From Desulfobacula sp. (GTDB taxonomy: Bacteria; Desulfobacterota; Desulfobacteria; Desulfobacterales; Desulfobacteraceae), in contig NZ_JAQYWD010000023.1 of assembly GCF_030145145.1 (NCBI RefSeq), positions 39,003 through 103,002 on the forward strand: a stretch of DNA of 64,000 bases. The letters are read 5' to 3'. Below are positions 54,142 to 63,859 of the stretch, piece by piece. Under the pieces are notes generated by a model. The model saw nothing but the letters and a program-made list of their open reading frames with translations. It did no database searches and was not told the origin of the DNA. Each line of letters begins with the position of its first letter. Position 1 is the first letter of the stretch. Made by a program: the position numbers and the translations under genes.

Positions 54142-54747
54142 TTAATCAATGACAAAATGTGCCCGTCTGTTTGCTCGATAAGCGGCCTCTGTTTTGCCCC
54201 AATCTAACGGTTTTTCTTCACCATAACTGATGGTGTTCAACCGGGAAACAGACACACCCAAATCTACCAGATAGGCTTTTGCCACAGTGGCACGACGGTC
54301 ACCCAGTGCAAGGTTATATTCGGTTGTACCGCGTTCATCACAATGTCCTTCAATGGTTACAAATATGGATGGATTTGCTTTTAACCATGCTGCCTTCTCT
54401 TTTAACAGCATTTTTGCCATGGAACTTAATTGTGAGCTGTCAAACTCAAAATGAATATCCTGGTTCTCAAACCGTTTTTTTGCAGCCATGGTTTTGGCTT
54501 CCGTCAATGCCCGCTCGCTGGTCATTTGATCCTCAAGGTTTTGCTGTGCAATACGCGCCGCATCAGCCTTTGCTTTCGCCATTGCCTCGGCTGCTTCTGC
54601 TTTAGCCTTTGCATCTGCTTCCAACTTGGCTTGGTCCTCTATGGTTGTTGCATCAGACACAATCGTTTTTTTTGCACATGAGACAGTAAAAAAAAGCCCT
54701 GCAACAAGAATTGCCATTACCAGATTAATCCACACGCTGTTTTTCAT
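54142..54747 (-). CDS. pal: Peptidoglycan-associated lipoprotein Pal
   Basis: The 201-residue lipoprotein has lipobox TVSC, an Ala/Lys/Glu-rich helical linker (about 40-95) that is longer than in E. coli Pal, and the OmpA-like domain with FDSSQLSSMAKMLLKEKA, VTIEGHCDERGTTEYNLALG and RRATVAKAYLVDLGV. The Asp and Arg that hold diaminopimelate are present. It tethers the outer membrane to peptidoglycan and is a TolB partner. It lies between tolB and cpoB. Confidence 0.96.
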   Translation of the reverse strand: MKNSVWINLVMAILVAGLFFTVSCAKKTIVSDATTIEDQAKLEADAKAKAEAAEAMAKAKADAARIAQQNLEDQMTSERALTEAKTMAAKKRFENQDIHFEFDSSQLSSMAKMLLKEKAAWLKANPSIFVTIEGHCDERGTTEYNLALGDRRATVAKAYLVDLGVSVSRLNTISYGEEKPLDWGKTEAAYRANRRAHFVID

Positions 54748-54788
54748 TACTTTATCTCCTTTTTATTCAATTAATGAAATCACCAAAC

Positions 54789-56165
54789 TCAATTGTCTGA
54801 ACCCATCGAAACTGACCATGCCGGTTGCGTCTGTCGGCCTTTCAAGCTCAACAGTTTCCTCTGATCTGATCCGGATGCGTTCATGACGAAGAGTTTGGGC
54901 GACCCACCGTCCCGGGTGGATGAAAATGCCAGCAGGCTTCCATCCGAAGACCAGGACGGATCTTCGTTATCCCCCGCATTCATGGTCAATTGAACCGGTA
55001 GTCCTTTGTCTATATTCACTATAAAAATATCAATCCTGTTATCTTCAATGCCGACGTAGGCTATGTTCCTACCATCCGGTGACCAGGCAGGAGAGGTATT
55101 ATTTGCCCCCTTAAAGGTAAGCCGCTGCACACTCCCGGATTCCATATCCTTTATATGGATCTGGGGAGTGCCGGTCCTTTTTGAGGTAAAGGCTATTTTT
55201 CGGCCATCCGGTGAAAATTTGGGTGACACATCAATTCCCCAGCTGTTTGTTATTCTTTTAATAATTTCTCCCTTCAGGGTCAACAAATAAATTTCCTGAT
55301 CGCCTGAAAAACTTAATGCTGCCGCTAATTTCAACTGGCCGGGCATCCAGTTCGGCGAAATATTCATTCCTTTATAATCGATAATGGCGCCTCTATTTTC
55401 TTTAAGGTTTTTGATGAATATTTCCGGCTTCCCCCGGGCATAGGAAACATAGGCCAGCCAATTGCCATCAGAAGACCAGGACGGGGAAAGAGAAATACTT
55501 TTATGGGCAGTAATCTGCTTGACGTTTTGTCCGTCAAAATCACAGGTAAATATTTCTTTTTTCCCATCTACGGTTGAAACAAAAACAATTTTACTATTAA
55601 ACACGCCCCATTTACCGGTAAGGGCATGGGATATTTCGGCACAGAACAAATGGATCATTCGCCTTATTTGGGATCGGTTTCCACTATATACTTTACCCAC
55701 CAGTAGTTTTGTATTAAAGGTATCAAAAAGTCTTAATTTAAAACTCACGCGTCCCTGGGCTTCAATAATTTCTCCTGTAATCAGCAGTTCAGCCCCAATG
55801 CCGGTCCAATCACGAAAATTGATCTGCCCCAGCTGAATCCCCGAATCCGCTGGGTTTGAAAGGAATGAAACAGGGTTCATTGTTTTAAGATAACCTGTAA
55901 AATCGAGTGCTTCAATTAAAATTCGCTGGGCTGTTTTCCCATCCTTTACTTCAACGGCATGTCCGTGAGATGCCTTAAATTCTGTCACGGCAACAGGGGT
56001 TTTCTTTAAAAACGGATTACTGATATTGATATAATCATAATCCTTAGCAAATACAGGGGGTATTTGACATAAAAAAACCCCCAGAAAACCATATAGTATA
56101 TATCCTATCATTTTATTCATCATATTATGGATACAATACCGTTTATTCATGGCAATTGAAACCAT
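54789..56165 (-). CDS. tolB: Tol-Pal translocation protein TolB
   Basis: Of 458 residues, the N-terminal ~150 after the signal peptide form the alpha/beta domain (VAVTEFKASHGHAVEVKDGK, LLITGEIIEAQGRVSFKLRL), and about six PD40 propeller repeats follow (SPSWSSDGNWLAYVS, SPKFSPDGRKIAFTS, SPAWSPDGRNIAYVG, DPSWSSDGSLLAFSS). The start is uncertain among several Met codons because no clear ribosome site is seen. TolB links TolA and Pal in the periplasm. Its stop and the tolA stop are only two bases apart from the next start, so the operon is dense. Confidence 0.94.
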   Translation of the reverse strand: MVSIAMNKRYCIHNMMNKMIGYILYGFLGVFLCQIPPVFAKDYDYINISNPFLKKTPVAVTEFKASHGHAVEVKDGKTAQRILIEALDFTGYLKTMNPVSFLSNPADSGIQLGQINFRDWTGIGAELLITGEIIEAQGRVSFKLRLFDTFNTKLLVGKVYSGNRSQIRRMIHLFCAEISHALTGKWGVFNSKIVFVSTVDGKKEIFTCDFDGQNVKQITAHKSISLSPSWSSDGNWLAYVSYARGKPEIFIKNLKENRGAIIDYKGMNISPNWMPGQLKLAAALSFSGDQEIYLLTLKGEIIKRITNSWGIDVSPKFSPDGRKIAFTSKRTGTPQIHIKDMESGSVQRLTFKGANNTSPAWSPDGRNIAYVGIEDNRIDIFIVNIDKGLPVQLTMNAGDNEDPSWSSDGSLLAFSSTRDGGSPKLFVMNASGSDQRKLLSLKGRQTQPAWSVSMGSDN

Positions 56166-56167
56166 TT

Positions 56168-57094
56168 TTATTTCAATCCCTTGGGTGTAAAAATTACAAC
56201 AACATCGTAGGAGCGCATCCCAGCCGGTAATGGTGGTAATGGATTTGCTTTATTAATTGCCTTTTTCGCAGATTCATCAAGATACCGATTCCCTGATTTA
56301 GTGTCATACATAATATCCCTAATTTCTCCATTTTTTAATACCTTGATAAGGATTCTGACTTCAAGATTCTGATCCATTCGGGCCAGGGTCTCATTAAACA
56401 CCCAGTTTTGCTCAATTTTTGAACCTAGAACCATTTTATAAAGATCCATGGGTTTGACTCCCTTTTCCCCATATCCCCCGGGGGCTCCCTCCCCTTTCCC
56501 GGGCGTTTTTTTCCCTTGTTCCTTTACTGTTTTCTGCAGCCGGGTCAAGGCCTGGCTAATTTTATCCCGGGCTTGATCTGAAACTTGTTTTTTTAATTTC
56601 TCCCTTGCTGCTTCCAATACCGTTGCAGGATCAATTTCTTGTTTGACTCGTTTCTTTTCAACAGGCTGTTTTACTTTTTTCTTATCTAATTCTTTCTTTT
56701 TTTTCTTTTGCAGCGCAATCAAGTCTTTCAGGTTTTTAGGTTTTGTCTTTAAACTGATATCCGGTTTAAGGGTCGGAACTTCCCTTTTCTCATGTACGAT
56801 GGGGGATGTTTTAATTGAAATTTCCTCTTCTTTCAGGGGGGCTTCGTTTAATGGCGCTTCATTTTTAGGGGTTTCTTCCGTGGCCGGTTCCGGTGAAAAA
56901 GTGACCAAATCAATCTGAATAACCGGCAGCAGGGGGGCAGGTCGCTTAAAATCCTGAAAAAAAACAACCCCGATGAAAAACAAGATATGAACAACCACGG
57001 AAAGGGAAAAAAAAACGATGCTGATTTTTTTACTGTGATCGCTGTCCACGAGAAGATAAGCGCTTCTATTTTTAACCGTGTTGGGAGAACTCAT
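56168..57094 (-). CDS. tolA: TolA/TonB C-terminal-domain protein
   Basis: I use ATG 57094 (308 residues); a TTG at 57103 abuts the tolR stop. One N-terminal helix (about 25-47), a Pro/Glu-rich part and a long Lys-rich helical stretch (about 105-190) lead to a C-terminal TonB/TolA domain with KIEQNWVFNETLARMDQNLE, VRILIKVLKNGEIRDI and AKKAINKANPLPPLPAG. It spans the periplasm between TolQR and TolB-Pal. Its position between tolR and tolB argues for TolA and against TonB. Confidence 0.9.
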   Translation of the reverse strand: MSSPNTVKNRSAYLLVDSDHSKKISIVFFSLSVVVHILFFIGVVFFQDFKRPAPLLPVIQIDLVTFSPEPATEETPKNEAPLNEAPLKEEEISIKTSPIVHEKREVPTLKPDISLKTKPKNLKDLIALQKKKKKELDKKKVKQPVEKKRVKQEIDPATVLEAAREKLKKQVSDQARDKISQALTRLQKTVKEQGKKTPGKGEGAPGGYGEKGVKPMDLYKMVLGSKIEQNWVFNETLARMDQNLEVRILIKVLKNGEIRDIMYDTKSGNRYLDESAKKAINKANPLPPLPAGMRSYDVVVIFTPKGLK

Positions 57095-57103
57095 ACCTGT
57101 CAA

Positions 57104-57523
57104 TCAGGACGCGTCTTCATTTTCCGGAAGAGTGATCATTCCAAGGCTTTCAACGCCGGCCTTTTTAATCTTTGACATCACATTGACAACAACACCATAA
57201 GGCACCCGTTTATCGGCCTTGAGATACACATTTTTCTGATCAAAGTTTTCCAGTATGGCCGCCAGCTTCTGCGTCATGAATTCAACACTGACCACCTGCT
57301 CATTAATAAACACATTTAAATCATCATCAATGGAAATCACCAGGCGTTCTTCACTGCCCTTTAAGGCTTTTGAGGTGGCCTTGGGCAAATCCACATCAAC
57401 ACCCTGAACCATCATGGGGGCCGTGACCATAAAAATAATCAACAACACCAGCATTACATCCACAAACGGGGTGACATTAATCTCGGACATAAAGGGTCCA
57501 TTACCGGAGCCAAATTGCATCAT
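57104..57523 (-). CDS. tolR: Biopolymer transport protein TolR/ExbD
   Basis: The 139-residue protein has a single helix with the proton-coupling Asp in INVTPFVDVMLVLLIIFMV, then a periplasmic domain (KATSKALKGSEERLVISIDD, KADKRVPYGVVVNVMSKIK). With TolQ it energises TolA. It overlaps the tolQ stop by four bases and abuts tolA. ExbD is excluded mainly by the tolAB-pal context. Confidence 0.94.
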   Translation of the reverse strand: MMQFGSGNGPFMSEINVTPFVDVMLVLLIIFMVTAPMMVQGVDVDLPKATSKALKGSEERLVISIDDDLNVFINEQVVSVEFMTQKLAAILENFDQKNVYLKADKRVPYGVVVNVMSKIKKAGVESLGMITLPENEDAS

Positions 57524-58230
57524 ACCTCCATTTGCTTTTGAATATCACGTTCCATTATATTTAAAAGATCTGAAGAAAAACTCTGCAGTTCAGAATCCAG
57601 GACCCGTATTCTGTCTGTGAAATAATTATAGGCAATGACAGATGGGATGGCCACGGCCAGCCCTGCTGCTGTGGCAATTAATGCCTCGGAAATACCGGGG
57701 GCAACCACTGCAAGACTTGCCGACCCGCTTAACCCGATTTCATGAAACGTATCCATAATACCCCAGACGGTTCCAAAAAGGCCGATAAACGGGGCGGTAT
57801 TCCCGGCCGTCGCCAGGAACGGCACCAATTGAACCATTCGTCTGTCTTCAACACTGATGGATCGGTTTAATGTTCGTTTGATACTGCCGATAATTTGAAA
57901 ATAGGTACTGTCCGTTGGTTTTCTCGACTCTTTTTTCTTATCTTTACTGTCAGATCTTGCCATTTCCATATATGCCGTGATAAAAATTCTGGCCACCGGA
58001 CTTGATTTCAATGCTTTGGCTTTTGAAAATGCATCCACAAGATTCCGACACTGCCAGAAGATGTCTGTAAAATCTGCAGATGCTTTGAAGGCCTTTTGGA
58101 TATATCTGAATTTAATAAATATAATTGCCCATGATGTTATTGAAAAGAACAGCAGCAGCAGCATGATAAACTTAACAACCGGCCCTGCATCGTTCAACAT
58201 GTAAAACAACCCAATGGTTTCCGTGGTCAT
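57520..58230 (-). CDS. tolQ: Proton channel protein TolQ
   Basis: I start at ATG 58230, preceded by GAGAGGGG, which gives MTTETIGLFYMLND. The 236-residue protein has three helices (about 12-38, 135-158, 170-195). The last two carry the conserved TAGNTAPFIGLFGTVWGIMD and EALIATAAGLAVAIPSVIAY, which line the proton path with the TolR Asp. It is the first gene of tolQRAB-pal-cpoB. Confidence 0.95.
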   Translation of the reverse strand: MTTETIGLFYMLNDAGPVVKFIMLLLLFFSITSWAIIFIKFRYIQKAFKASADFTDIFWQCRNLVDAFSKAKALKSSPVARIFITAYMEMARSDSKDKKKESRKPTDSTYFQIIGSIKRTLNRSISVEDRRMVQLVPFLATAGNTAPFIGLFGTVWGIMDTFHEIGLSGSASLAVVAPGISEALIATAAGLAVAIPSVIAYNYFTDRIRVLDSELQSFSSDLLNIMERDIQKQMEV

Positions 58231-58380
58231 AACCCCTCTCTTACAAATCACCTTCCCAATCTGGTGAAAAAATAAATAAATTTTATAAAACTAAGTATAT
58301 GAGCCGGCATTTCATGTCAAGTTCTTATTGAAAGCGCCCTCTGGCATTCCAGGGGATCTTGCCCGTATCGGCTGACAAAA

Positions 58381-58419
58381 GATAAAGCCCCTGCACAATT
58401 CATGTGCAGGGGCTTTATC
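58381..58419 (-). terminator. Strong hairpin terminator behind groEL
   Basis: A perfect 17-bp stem (GATAAAGCCCCTGCACA and its complement) with a five-base loop. Read leftward it is followed by a short T-rich stretch (TTTT). It separates groEL from the tolQ operon ahead. Confidence 0.85.
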
Positions 58420-58453
58420 TTATTCATATGATGCGTATGGGGTTAAACAGGCA

Positions 58454-60127
<1,674 letters not shown>

Positions 60128-60138
60128 CTATCGTTAAG

Positions 60139-60426
60139 TTATTCAATTACTCCAAGAACATCATCCTGACGCAGGATAAGATAGTCAATGCCATCAATTT
60201 TCACTTCAGTTCCACCATATTTACTGAAAAGAACACGATCCCCAACCTTTACATCCATGGGAAGAAGTTTTCCATCTTCCCCCATGCGACCGTTACCCAT
60301 GGCAACAATCTTGCCTTCGGCCGGTTTTTCTTTTGCTGTATCAGGGATAATAATGCCGCCTTTGGTTTTTGCATCCTCTTCGACACGCTCAACCAGGATT
60401 CTGTCACTAAGTGGTCTCAAACTCAT
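60139..60426 (-). CDS. groES: Co-chaperonin GroES
   Basis: The start is ATG 60426, nine bases behind AGGAGA; a TTG at 60432 is less likely. The 95-residue protein has the Cpn10 fold: [20 protein letters not shown], the mobile loop [16 protein letters not shown], and [19 protein letters not shown]. It caps GroEL. It follows the fmdB gene by ~60 bases, so fmdB-groES-groEL is probably one transcript. Confidence 0.98.
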   Translation of the reverse strand: MSLRPLSDRILVERVEEDAKTKGGIIIPDTAKEKPAEGKIVAMGNGRMGEDGKLLPMDVKVGDRVLFSKYGGTEVKIDGIDYLILRQDDVLGVIE

Positions 60427-60488
60427 AATCAATTTCTCCTTTACATGGTACTTGTTGTTTTATTGTCGTTGGTTTATTGGATTCAACT

Positions 60489-60803
60489 TCAATCTTTTGA
60501 AGTCGTTTTTGTATCTTTGGTTTTTGTATCTTTGGTTTTTGTGTCTTTGGTTTTTGTATCTTTGGATTTTGTATCAGGCGTTGCAATTGTTTTTGTATCT
60601 GTTTTTGTGTCTATACCGGTTTTAGCACCACCATAGTCGGTGACGTACCAGCCGGATCCTTTAAGATGGAATGTGCTTTGTGAAATCAGCTTCTTTAGAT
60701 TACCCTTACAATGAGAGCAGATCTTGAGAGGTGGCTCAGAAATTTTTTGAAGTGCTTCTTCTATTTGTCCGCATTCAGTACATTGATATTCATAAACTGG
60801 CAT
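60489..60803 (-). CDS. FmdB-family zinc ribbon protein with KDTKT repeats
   Basis: The 104-residue protein starts MPVYEYQCTECGQIEEALQK and has the FmdB/CxxC_CXXC zinc ribbon with Cys pairs in CTEC and CSHC. FHLKGSGWYVTDYG closes the conserved part at about residue 62. A low-complexity tail of about 40 residues follows, with four copies of KDTKT, coded by 15-base repeats. FmdB proteins are poorly characterised regulators or RNA-polymerase-associated ribbons. The place in front of groES suggests co-regulation with chaperonins. Confidence 0.88.
   Translation of the reverse strand: MPVYEYQCTECGQIEEALQKISEPPLKICSHCKGNLKKLISQSTFHLKGSGWYVTDYGGAKTGIDTKTDTKTIATPDTKSKDTKTKDTKTKDTKTKDTKTTSKD
60506..60565 (-). 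repeat. Four 15-base tandem repeats in the fmdB tail
   Basis: Four head-to-tail copies of a 15-base unit (plus strand TTTTTGTATCTTTGG; the third copy has GTGTC) code for KDTKT on the minus strand. Because the unit is a multiple of three, copy changes would keep the frame. Confidence 0.9.
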
Positions 60804-60847
60804 TTTACTTCTCCATTTTTCTTTGGTCGTCTTGAAAAATCATTCAT

Positions 60848-60875
60848 AAAATAATTAGTCTTTCATCCTTGTCAA
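60848..60875 (-). promoter_or_regulatory. Possible promoter of fmdB-groES-groEL
   Basis: Read leftward: TTGACA (60870-60875), 16 bases, TATTTT (60848-60853). The -35 box overlaps the stop codon of the upstream gene. It is sigma70-like; a heat-shock sigma box is not obvious. Confidence 0.4.
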
Positions 60876-61435
60876 GCAGGGTCATCCAATTTTTTTCCAT
60901 GGACTTCAGATCCGGGAACCAGAAGCCAATCTTTATAAAATTCAAATACTTGTTTTAAACCCGGAACCGACATTGACTTTAAAATATAATGGGTTAGCCC
61001 ATGCACTTTTCGCTCTTCACCCAATGTCACATCCGCTTCATTTTTATTTTCATACCGGTGTTTGAATTTTGAAAACCGGACAACATGGACCAGTTCATGG
61101 GTTAATACATACAAAAGAAACGGTTCCAACAACAGGTGCTTTTTTTCAACATTTGAAAGAATTGCCCCGTCCTGAAGACAGATGGTATAAAGGCTGAAAG
61201 AAGAAGACCCTAGAGGCATATCTTTTTTACGGCCTTCATATTTAATGACCTGGGCAAAAGGACCGTTCACATGCTCATGGGCAGCCAGATCTTTGGCGGT
61301 CTTGATATCATACCTGTTTTTCAACCACTGGCCGGAGGACATTTTAAAATGGTTATTCACCAGTTCTTCGGATACCTTTACGGCTTCATCCACCTTTAAA
61401 AGCGCTTCTCTATTAAAATACCGTAACGTTTGCAT
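60872..61435 (-). CDS. Putative zinc metalloprotease-like protein (HExxH)
   Basis: I do not recognise the family of this 187-residue protein. It has no signal peptide. The segment LTHELVHVVRFSKF holds an HExxH motif (His113, Glu114, His117), and an acidic stretch with ENKNEADVTLGEERKVHGLTH follows within 35 residues, so a third ligand (Glu or His) is available. The C-terminus is basic and aromatic. It lies divergent to the 30-residue ribosomal-type gene and ahead of fmdB. A cytoplasmic metallopeptidase is plausible, but activity is inferred from the motif alone. Confidence 0.65.
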   Translation of the reverse strand: MQTLRYFNREALLKVDEAVKVSEELVNNHFKMSSGQWLKNRYDIKTAKDLAAHEHVNGPFAQVIKYEGRKKDMPLGSSSFSLYTICLQDGAILSNVEKKHLLLEPFLLYVLTHELVHVVRFSKFKHRYENKNEADVTLGEERKVHGLTHYILKSMSVPGLKQVFEFYKDWLLVPGSEVHGKKLDDPA

Positions 61436-61464
61436 TCACCGCCTTTTTATACCCGAATAAAAAA

Positions 61465-61495
61465 TTGGACATTTAACAAAATATTATGCTATAGT
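61465..61495 (+). promoter_or_regulatory. Extended -10 promoter of the small basic protein gene
   Basis: TATAGT (61490-61495) with an upstream TGC (61487-61489), so an extended -10 element; a TTGGAC at 61465-61470 is 19 bases away. Transcription would start ~50 bases before the TTG start codon. Confidence 0.45.
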
Positions 61496-61557
61496 AACTA
61501 TTTAGCGAATTTGAAATAAAATAATAATACAGACTTTAGATGAAGGAGGTGATTTTT

Positions 61558-61650
61558 TTGAGCAGTGTGATTAAAAAAAGAAAAAAGAAAATGAGGAAAC
61601 ATAAACACAGAAAACTCCTTGCCAAGACCAGACACCAGAGAAAGAAATAA
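61558..61650 (+). CDS. AURKAIP1/COX24-domain 30-residue protein (bS22-like)
   Basis: This short gene has a near-perfect AAGGAGGTGA ribosome site seven bases before a TTG start. The 30-residue product is over half Lys/Arg/His and reads MSSVIKKRKKKMRKHKHRKL, then LAKTRHQRKK. The core KKMxKHKHRKLLxKTRxQR is that of the AURKAIP1/COX24 family, which includes the tiny mycobacterial ribosomal protein bS22 and the mitochondrial mS38. It probably binds the 30S decoding region. It has its own promoter and a strong hairpin behind the stop, so it is an independent unit between an HExxH gene and hflC. Confidence 0.85.
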   Translation: MSSVIKKRKKKMRKHKHRKLLAKTRHQRKK

Positions 61651-61665
61651 TAGGTATACCATATT

Positions 61666-61704
61666 TCGAGTATTGAGTTGCAGCCCATTCAACTCAATAC
61701 TCGA
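61666..61704. terminator. Hairpin between the 30-residue gene and hflC
   Basis: A perfect 15-bp stem, TCGAGTATTGAGTTG and its complement, with a nine-base loop, lies between convergent genes. It is 16 bases behind the small gene and 17 bases before the hflC stop, so it likely serves both. Confidence 0.8.
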
Positions 61705-61720
61705 CTTCCTCTTATTCCAT

Positions 61721-62662
61721 TTACTTGTCTATCCCTTTAAAATATTTCATAAAATCAGAATCTGTTGAAAGAACCAGTGTACTGTCTTTTTTCATGGTTT
61801 CTTTATAGACTTCCAATGTCTTTAAAAACCCATAAAATTCCGGGTCTGCATTATAGGCATCCGCATAAATCCGGGTGGCTGTTGCATCCGCATCTCCCTT
61901 GATCTTCTGGGCATCTTTATAGGCTTGCGATTTAATCACCTGAAGTTCTTTCTCTTTTTCACCCCTGATATTACTGGCTTCTCCCTGACCTTCTGCCCGG
62001 TATTTCTCGGCAATTTGATTTCTTTCTGCAATCATCCGGTTATAGACCGCCTGCCGGACATTTTCGATATAATTAATTCGTTTGATTTTCACATCCACAA
62101 GTTCAATCCCGAACTGTGTGAGCTTTTCGCTGGCCTGCTTTACGATGAGTCTGGTAATCTCATCCCGACCCAGATCAATTTTATATTGAACCCGCTTTCT
62201 GTTTTCATCCACTATAGATTCAAATGTATCCATGGGTCGGTCCGTATTTCGAACGCTTTCCACCAAAGGATAGGAGGTCACAAGATTCCTCACGGCAGGA
62301 TCAATAATATCATCCAGACGTTCAAGCGCTGCAAATTCATTATTAACGGTCTGGAAGTATTTTATGGGATCGACAATCTTCCACCGGGCAAACGTATCCA
62401 CCCCGATATAGGTCTTGTCTTTTGTGGGTACCTGACCGGGAACACCATCCCAGGTCAACAGGTTCTTTGGGAAAAAATTGGCTTTTTGAAAAAACGGCAG
62501 TTTGAATTTTAGTCCCGGTTCATTCACCGGCTGGCCCACCACACGACCAAACTGGGTGATCAACACCTGCTCTGTTTCATCAACGACATAAGCAGAACTA
62601 TATACCAATACAATGCCGACAGCGATGACTATCAAAAACAACGTTCTTATAATGCTATTCAT
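61721..62662 (-). CDS. hflC: FtsH modulator HflC
   Basis: The 313-residue SPFH/band-7 protein has an N-terminal signal anchor (residues 7-25) and the core VDETEQVLITQFGRVVGQPV, DTFARWKIVDPIKYFQTVNN, and the coiled-coil region IRGEKEKELQVIKSQAYKDA. It pairs with HflK on the periplasmic side of FtsH and restrains its proteolysis. The gene lies three bases behind hflK. Confidence 0.95.
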   Translation of the reverse strand: MNSIIRTLFLIVIAVGIVLVYSSAYVVDETEQVLITQFGRVVGQPVNEPGLKFKLPFFQKANFFPKNLLTWDGVPGQVPTKDKTYIGVDTFARWKIVDPIKYFQTVNNEFAALERLDDIIDPAVRNLVTSYPLVESVRNTDRPMDTFESIVDENRKRVQYKIDLGRDEITRLIVKQASEKLTQFGIELVDVKIKRINYIENVRQAVYNRMIAERNQIAEKYRAEGQGEASNIRGEKEKELQVIKSQAYKDAQKIKGDADATATRIYADAYNADPEFYGFLKTLEVYKETMKKDSTLVLSTDSDFMKYFKGIDK

Positions 62663-62665
62663 ATT

Positions 62666-63757
62666 TTACTCACTTTTTTTTAGGAATCGGTTTTGAAGCG
62701 CAGCAGAGGAAGATCCCTCACCCATATTTAAAAAGGGCAATAGGTTTTTCTGGTCAGAATCAATGATATACTTTGCCCCAAGATTGGGGAAAATTTCCAG
62801 CATGGCTTCCAGATACAACCGCTTTTTTGTGACATCTTTGGCTTTTACATAGGCCAGGTAGACGGCTGTAAACTTGGTTGCATCCCCCTGGGAGCGGTTA
62901 ATCCGGTCAATGGCATACCCTTCTGCATCTTTTATCACTCGTTTGGCTTCACCCCGGGCCAGGGGCACGGCTTTATTATATTCTTCCCTTGCCTTATAAA
63001 TGGTTTGTTCTTTTTCCTGGATCGCCTGGTTCACTTCATTGAAGGAAGATTGGACAGGTTCGGGAACATTGGTTTTTTTCATTTCAATGGTCACAATACT
63101 GATGCCGGACTCGGCCGTATCCATTTCTTTCTGAAGCACTTCTTTGGCAGCATCAGCAATCTCTTCCCGCTTACTAATGACCTCATTGATACTTCGGTCC
63201 CCCACAACCGTTCGCATGGTGGCCTCTGACATATCCCTTAAAATGGCAATAACATCCTTGACCTTAAACAGATAATCCCGGGGATTGGAAATCCTGTATT
63301 GCACAATCCAGGGAACCACGGCCACATTCAGATCCCCTGTTAACATCAGGGGGGTCTCCTGGGACGTACTTTCACTTGCAAACCTGTAATTACTGGACCC
63401 CTTGACGGTTTGGAAACCGAATTCTTCCTTAAAAATTCTTTTCACCTTTACTTTGGTGACACGTTCAATGCCTGCCGGTAACTTGAAGTTCAACCCCGGC
63501 TGTGCAATCCTGGTATATTTCCCAAACCGCTGAATAACACCAACCTCGTCCTGTTCAATTTGAAAAAAGGTGGATGATCCAAAAAATAGCCCCAAAAGAA
63601 TCACCCCAACAAGAAAGATTCCCGGAAGCTTGAAATTTTTAAACCGGTTCAGAAGCTCGTCCATCTGGGGAGGCCGTGGCATACTTGGACCGCCGCCTTC
63701 TTTCTTGTGCGCGAATTTCTGCTGGTTTTCCCTTAGTTTTTCCCAATCCCAATTCAT
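62666..63757 (-). CDS. hflK: FtsH modulator HflK
   Basis: The 363-residue partner of HflC starts MNWDWEKLRENQQKFAHKKE, with a cytoplasmic, Gly- and Pro-containing head, one helix at about 45-65, and the SPFH core (IEQDEVGVIQRFGKYTRIAQ, VPWIVQYRISNPRDYLFKVK). A long helical part follows (EVNQAIQEKEQTIYKAREEY, KRVIKDAEGYAIDRINRSQG). The cytoplasmic head is shorter than in E. coli. A TTGATA at 63828-63833 with a TATTTT 16 bases downstream may be its promoter. Confidence 0.95.
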   Translation of the reverse strand: MNWDWEKLRENQQKFAHKKEGGGPSMPRPPQMDELLNRFKNFKLPGIFLVGVILLGLFFGSSTFFQIEQDEVGVIQRFGKYTRIAQPGLNFKLPAGIERVTKVKVKRIFKEEFGFQTVKGSSNYRFASESTSQETPLMLTGDLNVAVVPWIVQYRISNPRDYLFKVKDVIAILRDMSEATMRTVVGDRSINEVISKREEIADAAKEVLQKEMDTAESGISIVTIEMKKTNVPEPVQSSFNEVNQAIQEKEQTIYKAREEYNKAVPLARGEAKRVIKDAEGYAIDRINRSQGDATKFTAVYLAYVKAKDVTKKRLYLEAMLEIFPNLGAKYIIDSDQKNLLPFLNMGEGSSSAALQNRFLKKSE

Positions 63758-63859
63758 AAATTGTATCCTGTTAGTTAAATTTTTGTAAATCCATAATATG
63801 AAAGAAAAATATGACCATATTTATATTTATCAACCCCAAAAGGCAATATTTATTTGACA

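Noticed and set aside
60427..60488. CIRCE operator before groES
   Set aside because: I looked for TTAGCACTC-N9-GAGTGCTAA before groES and fmdB and did not find it on either strand.
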